The notes beneath the pieces are model-generated. The model had not been told where the DNA came from, made no database searches, and worked only from the letters and a program-made list of their open reading frames with translations. From JACPUW01 sp049115495 (GTDB lineage Bacteria; Bacteroidota; Bacteroidia; CAILMK01; JACPUW01), in assembly GCA_049115495.1 (NCBI GenBank), contig JAGDZV010000012.1, positions 1-64,000 of the forward strand: a stretch of 64,000 bases of DNA, in the 5' to 3' direction. Below are positions 34,651-43,367 of the stretch, piece after piece. A program made the position numbers and the translations under genes. Numbering within the stretch: position 1 is the stretch's first letter; each line of letters starts with the position of its first letter.

Positions 34651-34920
34651 TTATTTTCTAAGACCAAGCTCTTTAATGATGTCACGATATCTGAAGATAT
34701 CAATTTTCATTAGGTAGTTTAAAAGATCACGTCTTTTACCTACTAATTTTAAAAGACTTCTTTGAGTTGAGTAGTCTTTTTTGTTTTGCTTAAGGTGCTC
34801 GGTTAAGTGACTAATGCGGTATGAAAATAGTGCAATTTGCGCTTCTGGAGAACCGGTATCACCTTCTCCTTTACCATACTTTGCAAAAATCTCTTTCTTC
34901 TTTTCGCTAGATAAATACAT
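34651..34920 (-). CDS. rpsO: Ribosomal protein uS15
   Basis: An 89-residue protein of the usual S15 length. GDTGSPEAQIALFSYRISHLTEHL and KKDYSTQRSLLKLVGKRRDLLNYL are the signature stretches that bind 16S rRNA and help assemble the small-subunit platform, and the end is DIFRYRDIIKELGLRK. It is followed by a strong terminator and then by pnp, the conserved bacterial order. A -7 element (TACTTTTG on the minus strand) lies about 43 bases upstream of the start. Confidence 0.97.
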   Translation of the reverse strand: MYLSSEKKKEIFAKYGKGEGDTGSPEAQIALFSYRISHLTEHLKQNKKDYSTQRSLLKLVGKRRDLLNYLMKIDIFRYRDIIKELGLRK

Positions 34921-35043
34921 GTTACGAAATTTTAAAAGGATTGATTAAAAATTTTAAGGGTGCAAAAGTATGCTTTGTTTTTGAAAATGAAGTTGGTAGG
35001 GCGTAAATAGTATCAGGATTTGTTGATTTGTTGGATTTTTTTG

Positions 35044-35183
35044 ATTCGGCGCAAGAACGCCTTAGCTTGTATTAGTTCAGAAGCTGGAGCTTCTGAACAG
35101 CCGCTGGCTTAATTTTTTTTTGAAGGCCGAAAGGAAGCTCCAGCTTCCTTGATCCTGAAAAAGTAGGCGCTCCAGCGCCGAAT
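35044..35183. repeat. REP/BIME-like palindromic element, copy 1
   Basis: The element is bounded by ATTCGGCGC and its complement GCGCCGAAT and contains four hairpins in order: GGCG/CGCC (35048-35061, slightly degenerate), TTCAGAAGCT/AGCTTCTGAA (35076-35097), AAGGAAGCT/AGCTTCCTT (35131-35150) and GGCGCT/AGCGCC (35166-35179). The right half is roughly the reverse complement of the left half, so it is two inverted REPs. It lies upstream of the T9SS gene at 35227. Confidence 0.85.
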
Positions 35184-35199
35184 TTAACAACCCAAACAA

Positions 35200-35207
35200 T
35201 ACTTTCG
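35200..35207 (+). promoter_or_regulatory. -7-like element for gene at 35227
   Basis: TACTTTCG resembles TAnnTTTG with one change and is followed by CC. The ATG is 19 bases further on. The same variant precedes the SulP gene. Confidence 0.4.
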
Positions 35208-35226
35208 CCAGGCTAATTTCTTACTT

Positions 35227-36534
35227 ATGAAAAGACTTATTACCCTTGGTTTATTGCTTAGTTTTTTTGCCAATGCGCAAGCCCAAAATGAATATGATTG
35301 GGAACTCGTGTATGAACAAGATGGCCATGAATTTAACTACATTGATATGTACGATTATTTAACTGGTATAGCTGTGGGAAAGAACGGCTTGGTAATGATG
35401 ACCGAAAATGGCGGCGAGAGTTGGATTGACTACTCAAATCCTGATTTGGGAGATCTAATTCAAATTGATGTTGCTAATAAAGATACAGCCTTTATGACCA
35501 ATGGCACAGACATATTCAGGACTTATAACCGGGGTAAAGATTGGACTAATTTAGGCAATAAAGGAAGTAAAATTATAGATATAAACTCGACACTTCACAT
35601 GGACGGCTGGCTAACGATGGCCTGTGAAGGAGCCGAGTTGTACATGTCACACTCATTGGGTGATAAATGGTATAAAATAGAAAATAGATCAATTTTAAGT
35701 AGCAACGAAAAATTAATAAAATTCGTTGGATTTATGCTTAGAGGTGATTCACTATTTGGAATCTATTCGGCAGGAATTGAATATAGGTTTACACTTGGAA
35801 GCTTCGACAAGTGGGTGAACGATAATGACCCAATGATTGGAAGTAACACCTTAATGACGAAAATGAATAATGTAATGGATTTTCACAGGTTAGCCTATGG
35901 TGGATCACAATGGTTCGGATACGATAATAATTACTATTTTTTTTTAGACAATGGCACTGTTTCTGTGAGGTGTTCCACAGCCACAGAACAGATAAATTCT
36001 GGCTCCATTTATCAGATATGGACACCTGACTTAACAAGAAAACCAGGTTATGCTGTTGGAGAAAATGGATACATTATGAGCCATAAACCGGCCGGTAAAT
36101 CTTATGGAGAAATGGTGGCTGATACAACTTCTCCAACAGATAAAGACTTAAATTGGATTGATTTGGGCAAAGGGTACAACCCTGAATACGACGAGTTCAT
36201 CAATGATGAAATGACGTTTATGGTAGTTGGCGATGGTGTAATTCTAAGAAAAAGATTTGAATGGGAGCCAGAACCAGTGAGTATGAGAGATAATACTCCT
36301 ACTCCTTTTGATTTTAAGCTGTTTCCAAACCCAAGTGTAGGGCAAGCCAACCTTAGGTTAAGCGCTGTGAATGAGAACACCCTTATTCAAGTTTACAATG
36401 CCAATGGGGTTTTAGTACAGCAAATGGAGCCAACATCATTAACCATGGTTTTAGGCAATCTTTCACAGGGTTTATACTTTGTTAAAGTTAGAAACGGGCA
36501 AGGTGAGAAAGTGAAGAAGTTGTTGGTTTATTAG
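35227..36534 (+). CDS. Secreted YCF48/BNR-type beta-propeller protein with T9SS type A sorting domain
   Basis: A 435-residue secreted protein. The signal peptide (MKRLITLGLLLSFFANAQAQ) is followed by repeats of the Asp-box or YCF48 kind (GIAVGKNGLVMMTENGGESW, TDIFRTYNRGKDW, GYAVGENGYIMSHK), which suggest a beta-propeller of about 330 residues. The last 75 residues (FKLFPNPSVGQANLRLS, LIQVYNANGVLVQQM, LSQGLYFVKVRNGQGEKVKKLLVY) are a type A sorting domain. It should be exported by the T9SS and anchored or released. It is flanked by REP-like copies 1 and 2: copy 2 begins 7 bases after its stop codon and may act as its 3' end. Confidence 0.88.
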   Translation: MKRLITLGLLLSFFANAQAQNEYDWELVYEQDGHEFNYIDMYDYLTGIAVGKNGLVMMTENGGESWIDYSNPDLGDLIQIDVANKDTAFMTNGTDIFRTYNRGKDWTNLGNKGSKIIDINSTLHMDGWLTMACEGAELYMSHSLGDKWYKIENRSILSSNEKLIKFVGFMLRGDSLFGIYSAGIEYRFTLGSFDKWVNDNDPMIGSNTLMTKMNNVMDFHRLAYGGSQWFGYDNNYYFFLDNGTVSVRCSTATEQINSGSIYQIWTPDLTRKPGYAVGENGYIMSHKPAGKSYGEMVADTTSPTDKDLNWIDLGKGYNPEYDEFINDEMTFMVVGDGVILRKRFEWEPEPVSMRDNTPTPFDFKLFPNPSVGQANLRLSAVNENTLIQVYNANGVLVQQMEPTSLTMVLGNLSQGLYFVKVRNGQGEKVKKLLVY

Positions 36535-36541
36535 GAGCTGC

Positions 36542-36666
36542 ATCGGCGCAGGAGCGCCTTTTCTTGTCTGAGTTCAGAAGCTGGAGCTTCTGAACAGCTG
36601 TTTTTGGGGCCGAAAGGAAGCTCCAGCTTCCTTGATTTCACAAAAATTAGGCGCTCCAGCGCCGAT
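36542..36666. repeat. REP/BIME-like palindromic element, copy 2
   Basis: Bounded by ATCGGCGC and GCGCCGAT. The hairpins are GGCGC-AGGA-GCGCC (36545-36558), TTCAGAAGCT/AGCTTCTGAA (36573-36594), AAGGAAGCT/AGCTTCCTT (36614-36633) and GGCGCT/AGCGCC (36650-36663). Its right edge shares a base with the stop codon of the transposase gene. Confidence 0.88.
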
Positions 36667-37190
36667 TACAATTGCATAACGGGTATTGGCGAATGGGGAT
36701 TAGCTGAACTCAAACGCCAATATTCTGGCTCATCCACAAATCCCGCTTCTACTGGATTCATTTCGATATAATTTAGCTTTTGCGATGTGAATTCTTGCGA
36801 ATAGCAAAGCTTAGGTTCGTTATCATGAGTCCATACTTGAAACTGTCTATCTTCAGAATTGACATGATATGCGAAGGCATTCAATAGTCTTTGCTTTCTA
36901 GAGTGCTGCTCTGTTTCTGAAACTTCTTTGTGCAATTCTTTGGCAGAAAATGATTTAAAGCTCTGCACGATTAACCCCAATTTCTCTTTAGTTGAACTCG
37001 CGAGCATATGAATATGGTTAGGCATTACCACGTAACCAAAAACTTGAAGACCTTTCTTTTCAATTGCATGATTGATGTTTTTGACAACAATCTCCTGATA
37101 ATTTCTTCTAATAAAAAGCTCTTGCCAGCCTACAATGGTCATGGTGAAATAAGTGAGGTCATAATCGGGGAAGGGAGTGTTTTTAGCCAT
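36666..37190 (-). CDS. REP-associated tyrosine transposase (RAYT, Y1/HUH family)
   Basis: A 174-residue transposase of usual RAYT size. The HUH metal motif is in FGYVVMPNHIHML (His59 and His61). The catalytic-type Tyr141 lies in KLNYIEMNPVEAGFV, the end shared by RAYTs, followed by YWRLSSA. Family members nick and join single-stranded DNA at REP hairpins using a 5'-phosphotyrosine intermediate. The gene is immediately bracketed by REP-like copies, one touching its stop codon and one beginning 20 bases before its start, with further copies at 35.0 and 37.9 kb. The reading frame and key residues are intact, so it may be active. Such genes are usually single copy and vertically kept rather than selfish IS elements. 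Confidence 0.93.
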   Translation of the reverse strand: MAKNTPFPDYDLTYFTMTIVGWQELFIRRNYQEIVVKNINHAIEKKGLQVFGYVVMPNHIHMLASSTKEKLGLIVQSFKSFSAKELHKEVSETEQHSRKQRLLNAFAYHVNSEDRQFQVWTHDNEPKLCYSQEFTSQKLNYIEMNPVEAGFVDEPEYWRLSSANPHSPIPVMQL

Positions 37191-37209
37191 AGTTTGGTAA
37201 AGATAATAT

Positions 37210-37343
37210 ATCGGCGCAGGAGCGCCTTTTGTTGTTTAGTTCAGAAGCTGGAGCTTCAAAACGGCTGCTTTTAAATTTCTTATCCTTTAGCCGAAAGGAA
37301 GCTCCAGCTTCCTTGATTTTACAATTTTAGGCGCTCTAGCGCC
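37210..37343. repeat. REP/BIME-like palindromic element, copy 3
   Basis: Starts ATCGGCGC. The hairpins are GGCGC-AGGA-GCGCC (37213-37226), GAAGCT/AGCTTC (37244-37257, with the outer arm bases lost on one side), AAGGAAGCT/AGCTTCCTT (37295-37314) and GGCGCT-CT-AGCGCC (37330-37343). It lies 4 bases after the stop of the minus-strand lipoprotein gene at 37348. Confidence 0.87.
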
Positions 37344-37347
37344 AAAC

Positions 37348-37806
37348 TTACTCCACCATACTAAAAATCACTCTGCATTTGGCATCAAGGTTGGTGGCAT
37401 CATTGAAATTGAAATTAAAGTATTCCGCTTCGTCAGCTTTTGATGCTAATTCAAGTTTAGAGCGGCCAATTTCATCACCGTCTTCATTAAAAGCAACGGC
37501 TCTAATTTCCCCTTCAAAGTCTTGATCAAATATTAGGTAAATATTCAGTCGGTTATCAGTTCCAGTTGATTTTGACGCAATGGAATGTTTGCCAAAAGAG
37601 ATGCCTTTTGCAGAAAGAACTGAATCAACCGTGATTTGGCATTTCATTGTTTTATCAATGCCATCACTCACACCTTCTACAAATTCACTTGCGGTTTCGC
37701 CAGCTACTTCTCCCGTTTTGTTAGCTACTTGTTTTGCCTTTTGCTCAATTGTATTGCAGGCAACCAATGATAGTAGCGATAGGCTAAGGAAAAGAAGATG
37801 TTTCAT
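37348..37806 (-). CDS. Small lipoprotein, function unknown
   Basis: A 152-residue protein with the lipobox MKHLLFLSLSLLSLVAC (lipid Cys at 17). A helical, charged stretch with Lys/Glu pattern (EQKAKQVANKTGEVAGETASEF) is followed by a beta-rich domain (IDKTMKCQITVDSVLSAKGI, LNIYLIFDQDFEGEIRAVAF, AKCRVIFSMVE) with two further cysteines that could pair. I do not recognise the family. A minus-strand -7 element ends 5 bases before the ATG, so the message is probably leaderless. It is enclosed by REP-like copies 3 and 4, copy 3 directly at its 3' end. Confidence 0.8.
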   Translation of the reverse strand: MKHLLFLSLSLLSLVACNTIEQKAKQVANKTGEVAGETASEFVEGVSDGIDKTMKCQITVDSVLSAKGISFGKHSIASKSTGTDNRLNIYLIFDQDFEGEIRAVAFNEDGDEIGRSKLELASKADEAEYFNFNFNDATNLDAKCRVIFSMVE

Positions 37807-37810
37807 GTTT

Positions 37811-37818
37811 CAAAAATA
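37811..37818 (-). promoter_or_regulatory. -7 element directly ahead of lipoprotein gene
   Basis: TATTTTTG on the minus strand (complement of 37811-37818), four bases before the ATG that ends at 37806. As with the ABC-F gene, a leaderless mRNA is predicted. Confidence 0.5.
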
Positions 37819-37871
37819 GTTGTCTGTTATAGGATTTGTTGGATTTTATGATGGATAGGGTTTTTATTGAT

Positions 37872-38033
37872 TTCGGCGCAGGAGCGCCCTTCATTGATTA
37901 AGTTTTGAAGCTGGAGCTTCAAAGCAGCCACTGAAAATTTAATTTTTGTTCATTGGCTTAAAGTAAGCTCCAACTTCCTTGATATTTGAATTATTTGCAG
38001 TCTTTCTTGTCCCGAGATATTCGGGAGCGCCGT
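37872..38033. repeat. REP/BIME-like palindromic element, copy 4 (diverged)
   Basis: The left half is intact: GGCGC-AGGA-GCGCC (37875-37888) and TTTGAAGCT/AGCTTCAAA (37904-37923), where both arms have changed together relative to copies 1 and 2. The right half is decayed: AAGCTCCAACTT replaces AAGCTCCAGCTT, and the last hairpin is replaced by CCCGA-GATAT-TCGGG (38011-38025) followed by AGCGCCG. Confidence 0.75.
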
Positions 38034-38044
38034 TTTCGTAAACA

Positions 38045-38076
38045 ATAAAGCGGAAGCCATTCGGCTACCGCTTTAT
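38045..38076 (-). terminator. Terminator of the beta-helix/PKD gene
   Basis: ATAAAGCGG and CCGCTTTAT, with inner arms AGCC/GGCT, form a long nearly perfect hairpin 18 bases after the stop at 38095 on the minus strand. Confidence 0.75.
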
Positions 38077-38094
38077 AATCTATTTAATTACTTT

Positions 38095-41000
38095 TTATCT
38101 AAGTTGAATCATTTTGGCAACTGTTGCTTCATTATCAAAATTGATTCTGAGCATATATGTACCAGTTTGTAGTTGACGCTTCAAGTTGGTGATTTCAACC
38201 TTGTTTTGGCCTTGCATTAATTCACCATTATAGATTGAGTTGATCTCTCTACCCTGAAGGTCAAATAGTGCAATTGAGATGTCACTTGTTTTGTCAAGGT
38301 CAAACTCAATTATGGCATTACCAAATGAAGGGTTAGGGTAAACCGAAAGCTGACCTACATAGCTTGGAAGCTCACCTATTGAACTCACATCAATATAAGC
38401 TGAATCAACAGTGGAGCTTGTGCAGCCAGCTGCACTTGTTACGGTTAAGGTAACTTTTACCCAACCTTCGGTTATATCGTACTCATGGTTTGCGCTTGTT
38501 CCTGTTGCTGAGTTTCCATCACCAAAATCCCATTCGTAAGAATCGCCATCTGTGTTTGTAGCAGTCACATTTACCTCATCGCCATCAACATTTAGACTAA
38601 ATGCTGACTCAGGTGCTGGGTTAACGGTTATGTCGGTACTAATTGAGTCTTTACAGCCATTATTATTCATTACTAACTTAACTGTAAAGTTACCCGATGA
38701 GGCAATGGTATGCGTGGGGTTTTGATCTGTTGATGTGTTTCCATCACCAAAATTCCAAGTATAAACGCCAGACCCAGTTGAAGTGTTGTTAATATCAAGT
38801 TCCTGGTTTTGGCAGGCATTGTCATCAATAACAAAACCAGCTCTAGGTGCATCTACAATGTTTATAGTTTTCGTTTCAGTATCAATACAGCCTTGCTCAG
38901 ATGTTGCGGAAATAACAATCGTATAATCTCCAGTATTTGAATAAGTATGTGTTGGACGTTTGCCACCCTTGGTAGTACCATCGCCAAAGTCCCAACTCCT
39001 TTTATTGTTACCCGTACTCTCATCTAAGAATTGGATTTCTCTATTTAAGCAGTTATTATCATAACTGAAATCGGCGATTGGATTATCATTGACATTAAAA
39101 GCAAAAGAAGAAGTATCTGAGCATCCAAATGAGTTGATCTCAATTACCTGCACGCTAGAAGCGCCAGAGTTATTGAACTCAAGGGTGATTGAATTATCTG
39201 TGGTGCCACCACCAGAAGTGACTGAGCCATTGCTAAAGCTCCAGCTGTAGGTATTACCACTATTTGCAGTAACACTAAAAACTTCGCTATCACCATTGCA
39301 AATGCTTGTGTCACCCACAAGTTCGGCGTTTGGTGATGGGTTTACCGTAAGTACAATATCCTTATAAGCCGTGCATCCGGTTGAATCAATGGTTTGTTCC
39401 AATGTATATGTTGTGGTAATGTTGGGTTTAACCACCGGATTATTAACATTACTTGTAAATCCTGTAGGGTTACTTGTCCAGCTATATGTATTGCCACTTT
39501 GTGCCGAGCCACCAAGGGCTACAGACTGCCCTTGGCAAATTGTTTGGTCTGATACAATATTTAGGGTAGGTAGGGTGCCCACGTTTACAATTACATCATC
39601 GTAGTTTATGCAACCACGAGTTTTGTCTACCACCATTAGCGTGTAAGTTGTTGTTGAAGTAGGTTTAACCCATATTCTGTCTCCTTTGGCCACTTCATTA
39701 TTATTAAAATCTAACCACGAGTAAGCGTAATTAGAACTACCATTTGTGCCAATTCTTATACTGTCTCCTGAGCAAAGGGTTTTGTCTTTACCGGCATTTG
39801 CTATGGGTAATCCTACAAAGCCTTTTCCTTCACCAATACTGTCATTAGGTACAAAGCCATCAGTTTGTCCATTTGGATTAGTAGTCCAGCCAGAAAGTTT
39901 TAGACTTTGACCAGATTTATACGAACCGCTTCCTAATTTAATAGTGTCTGTGGCTTGTGATGTTAGATTGCCGGTCCAACTGTAGGCTGTTTGTAAAGTG
40001 TCGTTTCGAGTCCAATTAATGGTTACGTTTTTAAGTTCATCTTTACCAAAGTTTTTGATAACAACATTTATATCGATTTTGCCTTCACAAGCAGCGCCAC
40101 TTGGGCTAGAAAATGTTACTACCCCAGCATCATTAGGCTCTGGGTCAAACTCATCAGCGCCAATATCTGGCAAGGTAGAATTTCTAATATCCGAATCAAA
40201 ATCTGTGGTAATTCCATTTACCGGAATGCCGGCACCGTTTAGCGCAGTGTTTTTTGCATGAAGATCATAGCGTTCAATAAAATATGGATTAACTGAAAGT
40301 GAATTTGAGTCTAATCCGGTTTGCTTATTAAAACCATTTATTGATTTAAACCAGTTGTTATTGAACCTAATGGGTCTAGGGCTTTGAGTGTAAAGGTTGT
40401 TGTGGCTACTTGCCGCTATATGACTTTTTAGCCAAATATTATATACCTGGCCGCTATCCATCATTATATTATTGTTGTATAGGTAAATATTGCTGTTTTG
40501 TGAGTTTGTGGTGCTTATGGCAGCATTGCCAGTGTCGTCGCCCCAAAAGTAAATGCTGTTAAAAGCAAAAAGCTGGTGTGAGGAAGCATTGAATTCAACC
40601 CCATATCCTTCATTTCTGGTAATCATATTATTGGCTATAATGGCGGGGCTTTTTAAAGAAGCATTACAATCACTCATTATTATGCCTTTTTCAGCCCAAC
40701 GGTCTCTAAGTCTATTAGCGGTTATTTTTACAGGTCCATCACAATCTAGTAAGTTAATTACCGCGTTGCCTGTTGATGTGCCTGCAGAAAACCTAAAAAT
40801 ATTATTACTTATTTCAGCGCTATCATTTCTCTGCAAATAAATAGCATTCATAAATGCACTGTCAAATATATTATTGCTTATAACTGTGCCGCTTTCGTGA
40901 TTAAACCCAACCCCAGCGTAAAGAATGTTGTGAGTACCCTTACTTATGTAATTGTTGGTAAAAACATTATTGGTATCTCTTCCAACATCGCTCCAAATAT

Positions 41001-43245
41001 TTACTCCATCAGCATTGTTGGTTGACACTCTGGTAGCTAACATTTGGCAATTGGTGAATGTGTTGTTGTGGGCGCCATCAAGTATATGTATTACTTGTGC
41101 AAATGGATTTCGTCCAGTTCTCTCAAAAGTCATCCATTTAAAAGTAACATAGTCTGCACCGCGCAATTGGCAAGCCGCATTATTATTACCTGTAGCTGTT
41201 GTTGATGGTAAAGTAATAATAATTTTTGAGCTGTCTTTGCTTATACCTTGAAAGGTTAAAGGAGCCGATGCTCCCATTCCATCCAATTGAATAAGGGTAA
41301 TTTGTTCGTTATAAGTTCCGTCTTCAACATTGAACGTTGTAGCACCGCATAGCCCCCTTGCTGTAATGGCTGTAATGGCCTCGTTAAATGATTTGAAACT
41401 GGCTGTTTGGCTACTTCCAATGGTGTAAGCGCCTGTTAAACCGGTAAGTTTTGTTATACTTAAAGTGTCGTTTATATTTTTACCATCTGATTTACTATTG
41501 GGGGCCGAAGTCCATATTTTGAAAGAGTAAGGTGTATTGGCGCTAAAAGTAAACGATCCAATTTTAATACCTGATGCATTTGCACCGGGTGCCAGGGTGC
41601 CAGTCCAGCTGTAGGCCGTTTGGCTATTGCCGTTTACGCTCCAGTTGAGCGTAGCACTTTTAATTGTATCTACACCATAATTCTGAAATGAGACTTTAAC
41701 ATCATACTTGCCTGCGCAAAAGGCAGCAGGACTATCTAATTTAGAAATACCAATATCAACATTTGCCGGAAAAAATTCATCAGCACCAATATCAGGCGTT
41801 GTTGTGCTTCTACTATCTCCGTCAATATCGGTTGTAATTGATGAATTTGGTAAGGCTTTGCCATTAATTGCAATATTTGAAACATGTAGATCGGTACTAG
41901 AAACAAATCCAGGATCTCCATAAACTGATGCCGTATCTTTTCTTGAGCCCGTTAACCATTGAGCCCAAGTGCCATAATCGTTTCCGCTCCATTGGCCAAG
42001 GTATGAGCCGGTATGGTACACGGCATTATTTCTAAGGCTTGAAATATTACCCGTATTGGTACCATCTACACTGTAAACAAAACCACCACCGGTATTTACC
42101 AAAACATTATTTACCAACCGTAGTTGTGCGTTTGTGTATTGCGGATATATGTAAAAGCAAGCACCGCCCTTAAGGCTTGATGTAATGTGAATATTATTAG
42201 AATACATATCAACCCACTCGCAGTTGTATAGGGCTAAGCCTGTGCAGTTGCCTGTGCCACCGCTCATGGTAACAAAATTGTTGGCAACCAGCGTGCGTGA
42301 GCTTTGGGTATTACCTGTAAGGTTAGCCAACATAATAGCTCTTACTACTTGCCCATTTACCGCCATCATGTTCATTTTATTGCCCGTAAACTCAAGCCTT
42401 GTAGTACTTTCAATTCTAATGCCATATGATACATAGTGACCTTTACTAGGTCCAAAATCGCCCATGTTAAATTGGTTGTTTTGGATTTTTAAACCAGTTT
42501 GACCGCTCATATAAATACCAGAAGAACCAATGGTGTCAAGCACATTTCCGGATATTTCGGTATTACTGCTAAGGCTAGTTGAGTACACACCGTTGTAGCC
42601 GTAAATTAGTTTATTATTGGTTATTTTGGTATTGTCTCCATTACCGGTGAAATAAATTAGCGAACCAATACCATAAACAAAACCATTTGATGAATTGCTT
42701 GGCACTTTTCTACCCATAATTTTGCAATTTGTAAAAGAGCAATTATCAGAATTGTTGGTAATTCTAATTACAGTAGAATTATTATTATTTCCTGTTCTTT
42801 CAAAACCGATTGACTTAAATGTGACGAAATCGCAACCATTTAATTGTAGCACATAATCATTTAATGTGGCCGTAGATGAGGCCCTTCTTATTAAACATTT
42901 AGAGCTATCGGCACCAGCACTTTCAAATGTTACAGTGTTGGTTGAAGAAGTGCCTGAAATGGCACCTATTGAAATACGTGTATTGCGGTAAATAGTATCA
43001 TAAACCGATATGGTTACTTTGCCGTTTACACCAGGGCCTTGAGGTGTGCCTGAATCAGACCTTGTACCACCTGTAAGATCGCCAATGGCGGCACCAAATG
43101 ATGTATAATTTGTATTACTTGCCGATTGTGTTGGATCTATAGTGTAATTGCCCGACAATTGTGCATTTGACTCTATTGAGAAAAGAGTAATTGCCAAAGT
43201 AATTGAGCAAAATAAAAGGAAAGTAGGGTGTTTTTTCATTCTCAT
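38095..43245 (-). CDS. Giant secreted beta-helix and PKD protein with T9SS type A sorting domain
   Basis: A 1716-residue protein. The signal peptide ends near ESNAQ (ATG at 43239 is an equally good start). It contains two copies of a module: a GNYTIDPTQSASNTNYTSF / GAYTIGSSQTASFKSF opening, a right-handed parallel beta-helix with many NNxI and ISNN rungs (about 60-490 and 600-1040), a DFDSDIRNSTLPDIGADEF end, and a CARDB-like domain (VSFQNYGVDTIKSATLNWS and VVIKNFGKDELKNVTINWT). Ig-like repeats with Cys pairs follow, then three PKD domains (WDFGDGTTKG, WNFGDGNTST, WDFGDGNSAT). The final 80 residues (LSVYPNPSFGNAIIEFDL ... LQTGTYMLRINF) are a type A sorting domain. It is surface-exposed or released. 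Beta-helix folds often bind or cut polysaccharide, but no catalytic residues can be assigned. Confidence 0.9.
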   Translation of the reverse strand: MRMKKHPTFLLFCSITLAITLFSIESNAQLSGNYTIDPTQSASNTNYTSFGAAIGDLTGGTRSDSGTPQGPGVNGKVTISVYDTIYRNTRISIGAISGTSSTNTVTFESAGADSSKCLIRRASSTATLNDYVLQLNGCDFVTFKSIGFERTGNNNNSTVIRITNNSDNCSFTNCKIMGRKVPSNSSNGFVYGIGSLIYFTGNGDNTKITNNKLIYGYNGVYSTSLSSNTEISGNVLDTIGSSGIYMSGQTGLKIQNNQFNMGDFGPSKGHYVSYGIRIESTTRLEFTGNKMNMMAVNGQVVRAIMLANLTGNTQSSRTLVANNFVTMSGGTGNCTGLALYNCEWVDMYSNNIHITSSLKGGACFYIYPQYTNAQLRLVNNVLVNTGGGFVYSVDGTNTGNISSLRNNAVYHTGSYLGQWSGNDYGTWAQWLTGSRKDTASVYGDPGFVSSTDLHVSNIAINGKALPNSSITTDIDGDSRSTTTPDIGADEFFPANVDIGISKLDSPAAFCAGKYDVKVSFQNYGVDTIKSATLNWSVNGNSQTAYSWTGTLAPGANASGIKIGSFTFSANTPYSFKIWTSAPNSKSDGKNINDTLSITKLTGLTGAYTIGSSQTASFKSFNEAITAITARGLCGATTFNVEDGTYNEQITLIQLDGMGASAPLTFQGISKDSSKIIITLPSTTATGNNNAACQLRGADYVTFKWMTFERTGRNPFAQVIHILDGAHNNTFTNCQMLATRVSTNNADGVNIWSDVGRDTNNVFTNNYISKGTHNILYAGVGFNHESGTVISNNIFDSAFMNAIYLQRNDSAEISNNIFRFSAGTSTGNAVINLLDCDGPVKITANRLRDRWAEKGIIMSDCNASLKSPAIIANNMITRNEGYGVEFNASSHQLFAFNSIYFWGDDTGNAAISTTNSQNSNIYLYNNNIMMDSGQVYNIWLKSHIAASSHNNLYTQSPRPIRFNNNWFKSINGFNKQTGLDSNSLSVNPYFIERYDLHAKNTALNGAGIPVNGITTDFDSDIRNSTLPDIGADEFDPEPNDAGVVTFSSPSGAACEGKIDINVVIKNFGKDELKNVTINWTRNDTLQTAYSWTGNLTSQATDTIKLGSGSYKSGQSLKLSGWTTNPNGQTDGFVPNDSIGEGKGFVGLPIANAGKDKTLCSGDSIRIGTNGSSNYAYSWLDFNNNEVAKGDRIWVKPTSTTTYTLMVVDKTRGCINYDDVIVNVGTLPTLNIVSDQTICQGQSVALGGSAQSGNTYSWTSNPTGFTSNVNNPVVKPNITTTYTLEQTIDSTGCTAYKDIVLTVNPSPNAELVGDTSICNGDSEVFSVTANSGNTYSWSFSNGSVTSGGGTTDNSITLEFNNSGASSVQVIEINSFGCSDTSSFAFNVNDNPIADFSYDNNCLNREIQFLDESTGNNKRSWDFGDGTTKGGKRPTHTYSNTGDYTIVISATSEQGCIDTETKTINIVDAPRAGFVIDDNACQNQELDINNTSTGSGVYTWNFGDGNTSTDQNPTHTIASSGNFTVKLVMNNNGCKDSISTDITVNPAPESAFSLNVDGDEVNVTATNTDGDSYEWDFGDGNSATGTSANHEYDITEGWVKVTLTVTSAAGCTSSTVDSAYIDVSSIGELPSYVGQLSVYPNPSFGNAIIEFDLDKTSDISIALFDLQGREINSIYNGELMQGQNKVEITNLKRQLQTGTYMLRINFDNEATVAKMIQLR

Positions 43246-43367
43246 TTGGGTTACGCTTTGATTACCTGCAATTTAGAAAGATTATTGAGAAATATACCAA
43301 TGTAATAGATCTCATTAAAAAGATTAATCTGAAAATATGAAAGGCCATAGTTGAAAATTAAGAGCCT

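Larger units (their letters stand above)
34921..35226 (-). other. 306-base intergenic region
   Basis: Next to rpsO it holds a minus-strand -7 element (TACTTTTG, complement of 34963-34970). The second half is REP-like repeat copy 1 (35044-35183), and the last 40 bases contain a -7-like TACTTTCG for the gene at 35227. There is no gene. Confidence 0.7.
36542..37343. mobile_element. RAYT gene with flanking REP-like elements
   Basis: About 800 bases made of REP-like copy 2, a Y1 transposase gene and REP-like copy 3. In known RAYT systems the transposase recognises and processes such palindromes as single-stranded DNA. Whether the whole block moves as a unit is inference; no target-site duplication is evident. 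Confidence 0.7.

Noticed and set aside
35044..38033. Regularly recurring palindromic repeats, considered as a CRISPR array
   Set aside because: The copies are 125-160 bases long, internally palindromic, separated by whole genes rather than short spacers, and there are no cas genes. They fit REP/BIME elements of the adjacent RAYT.
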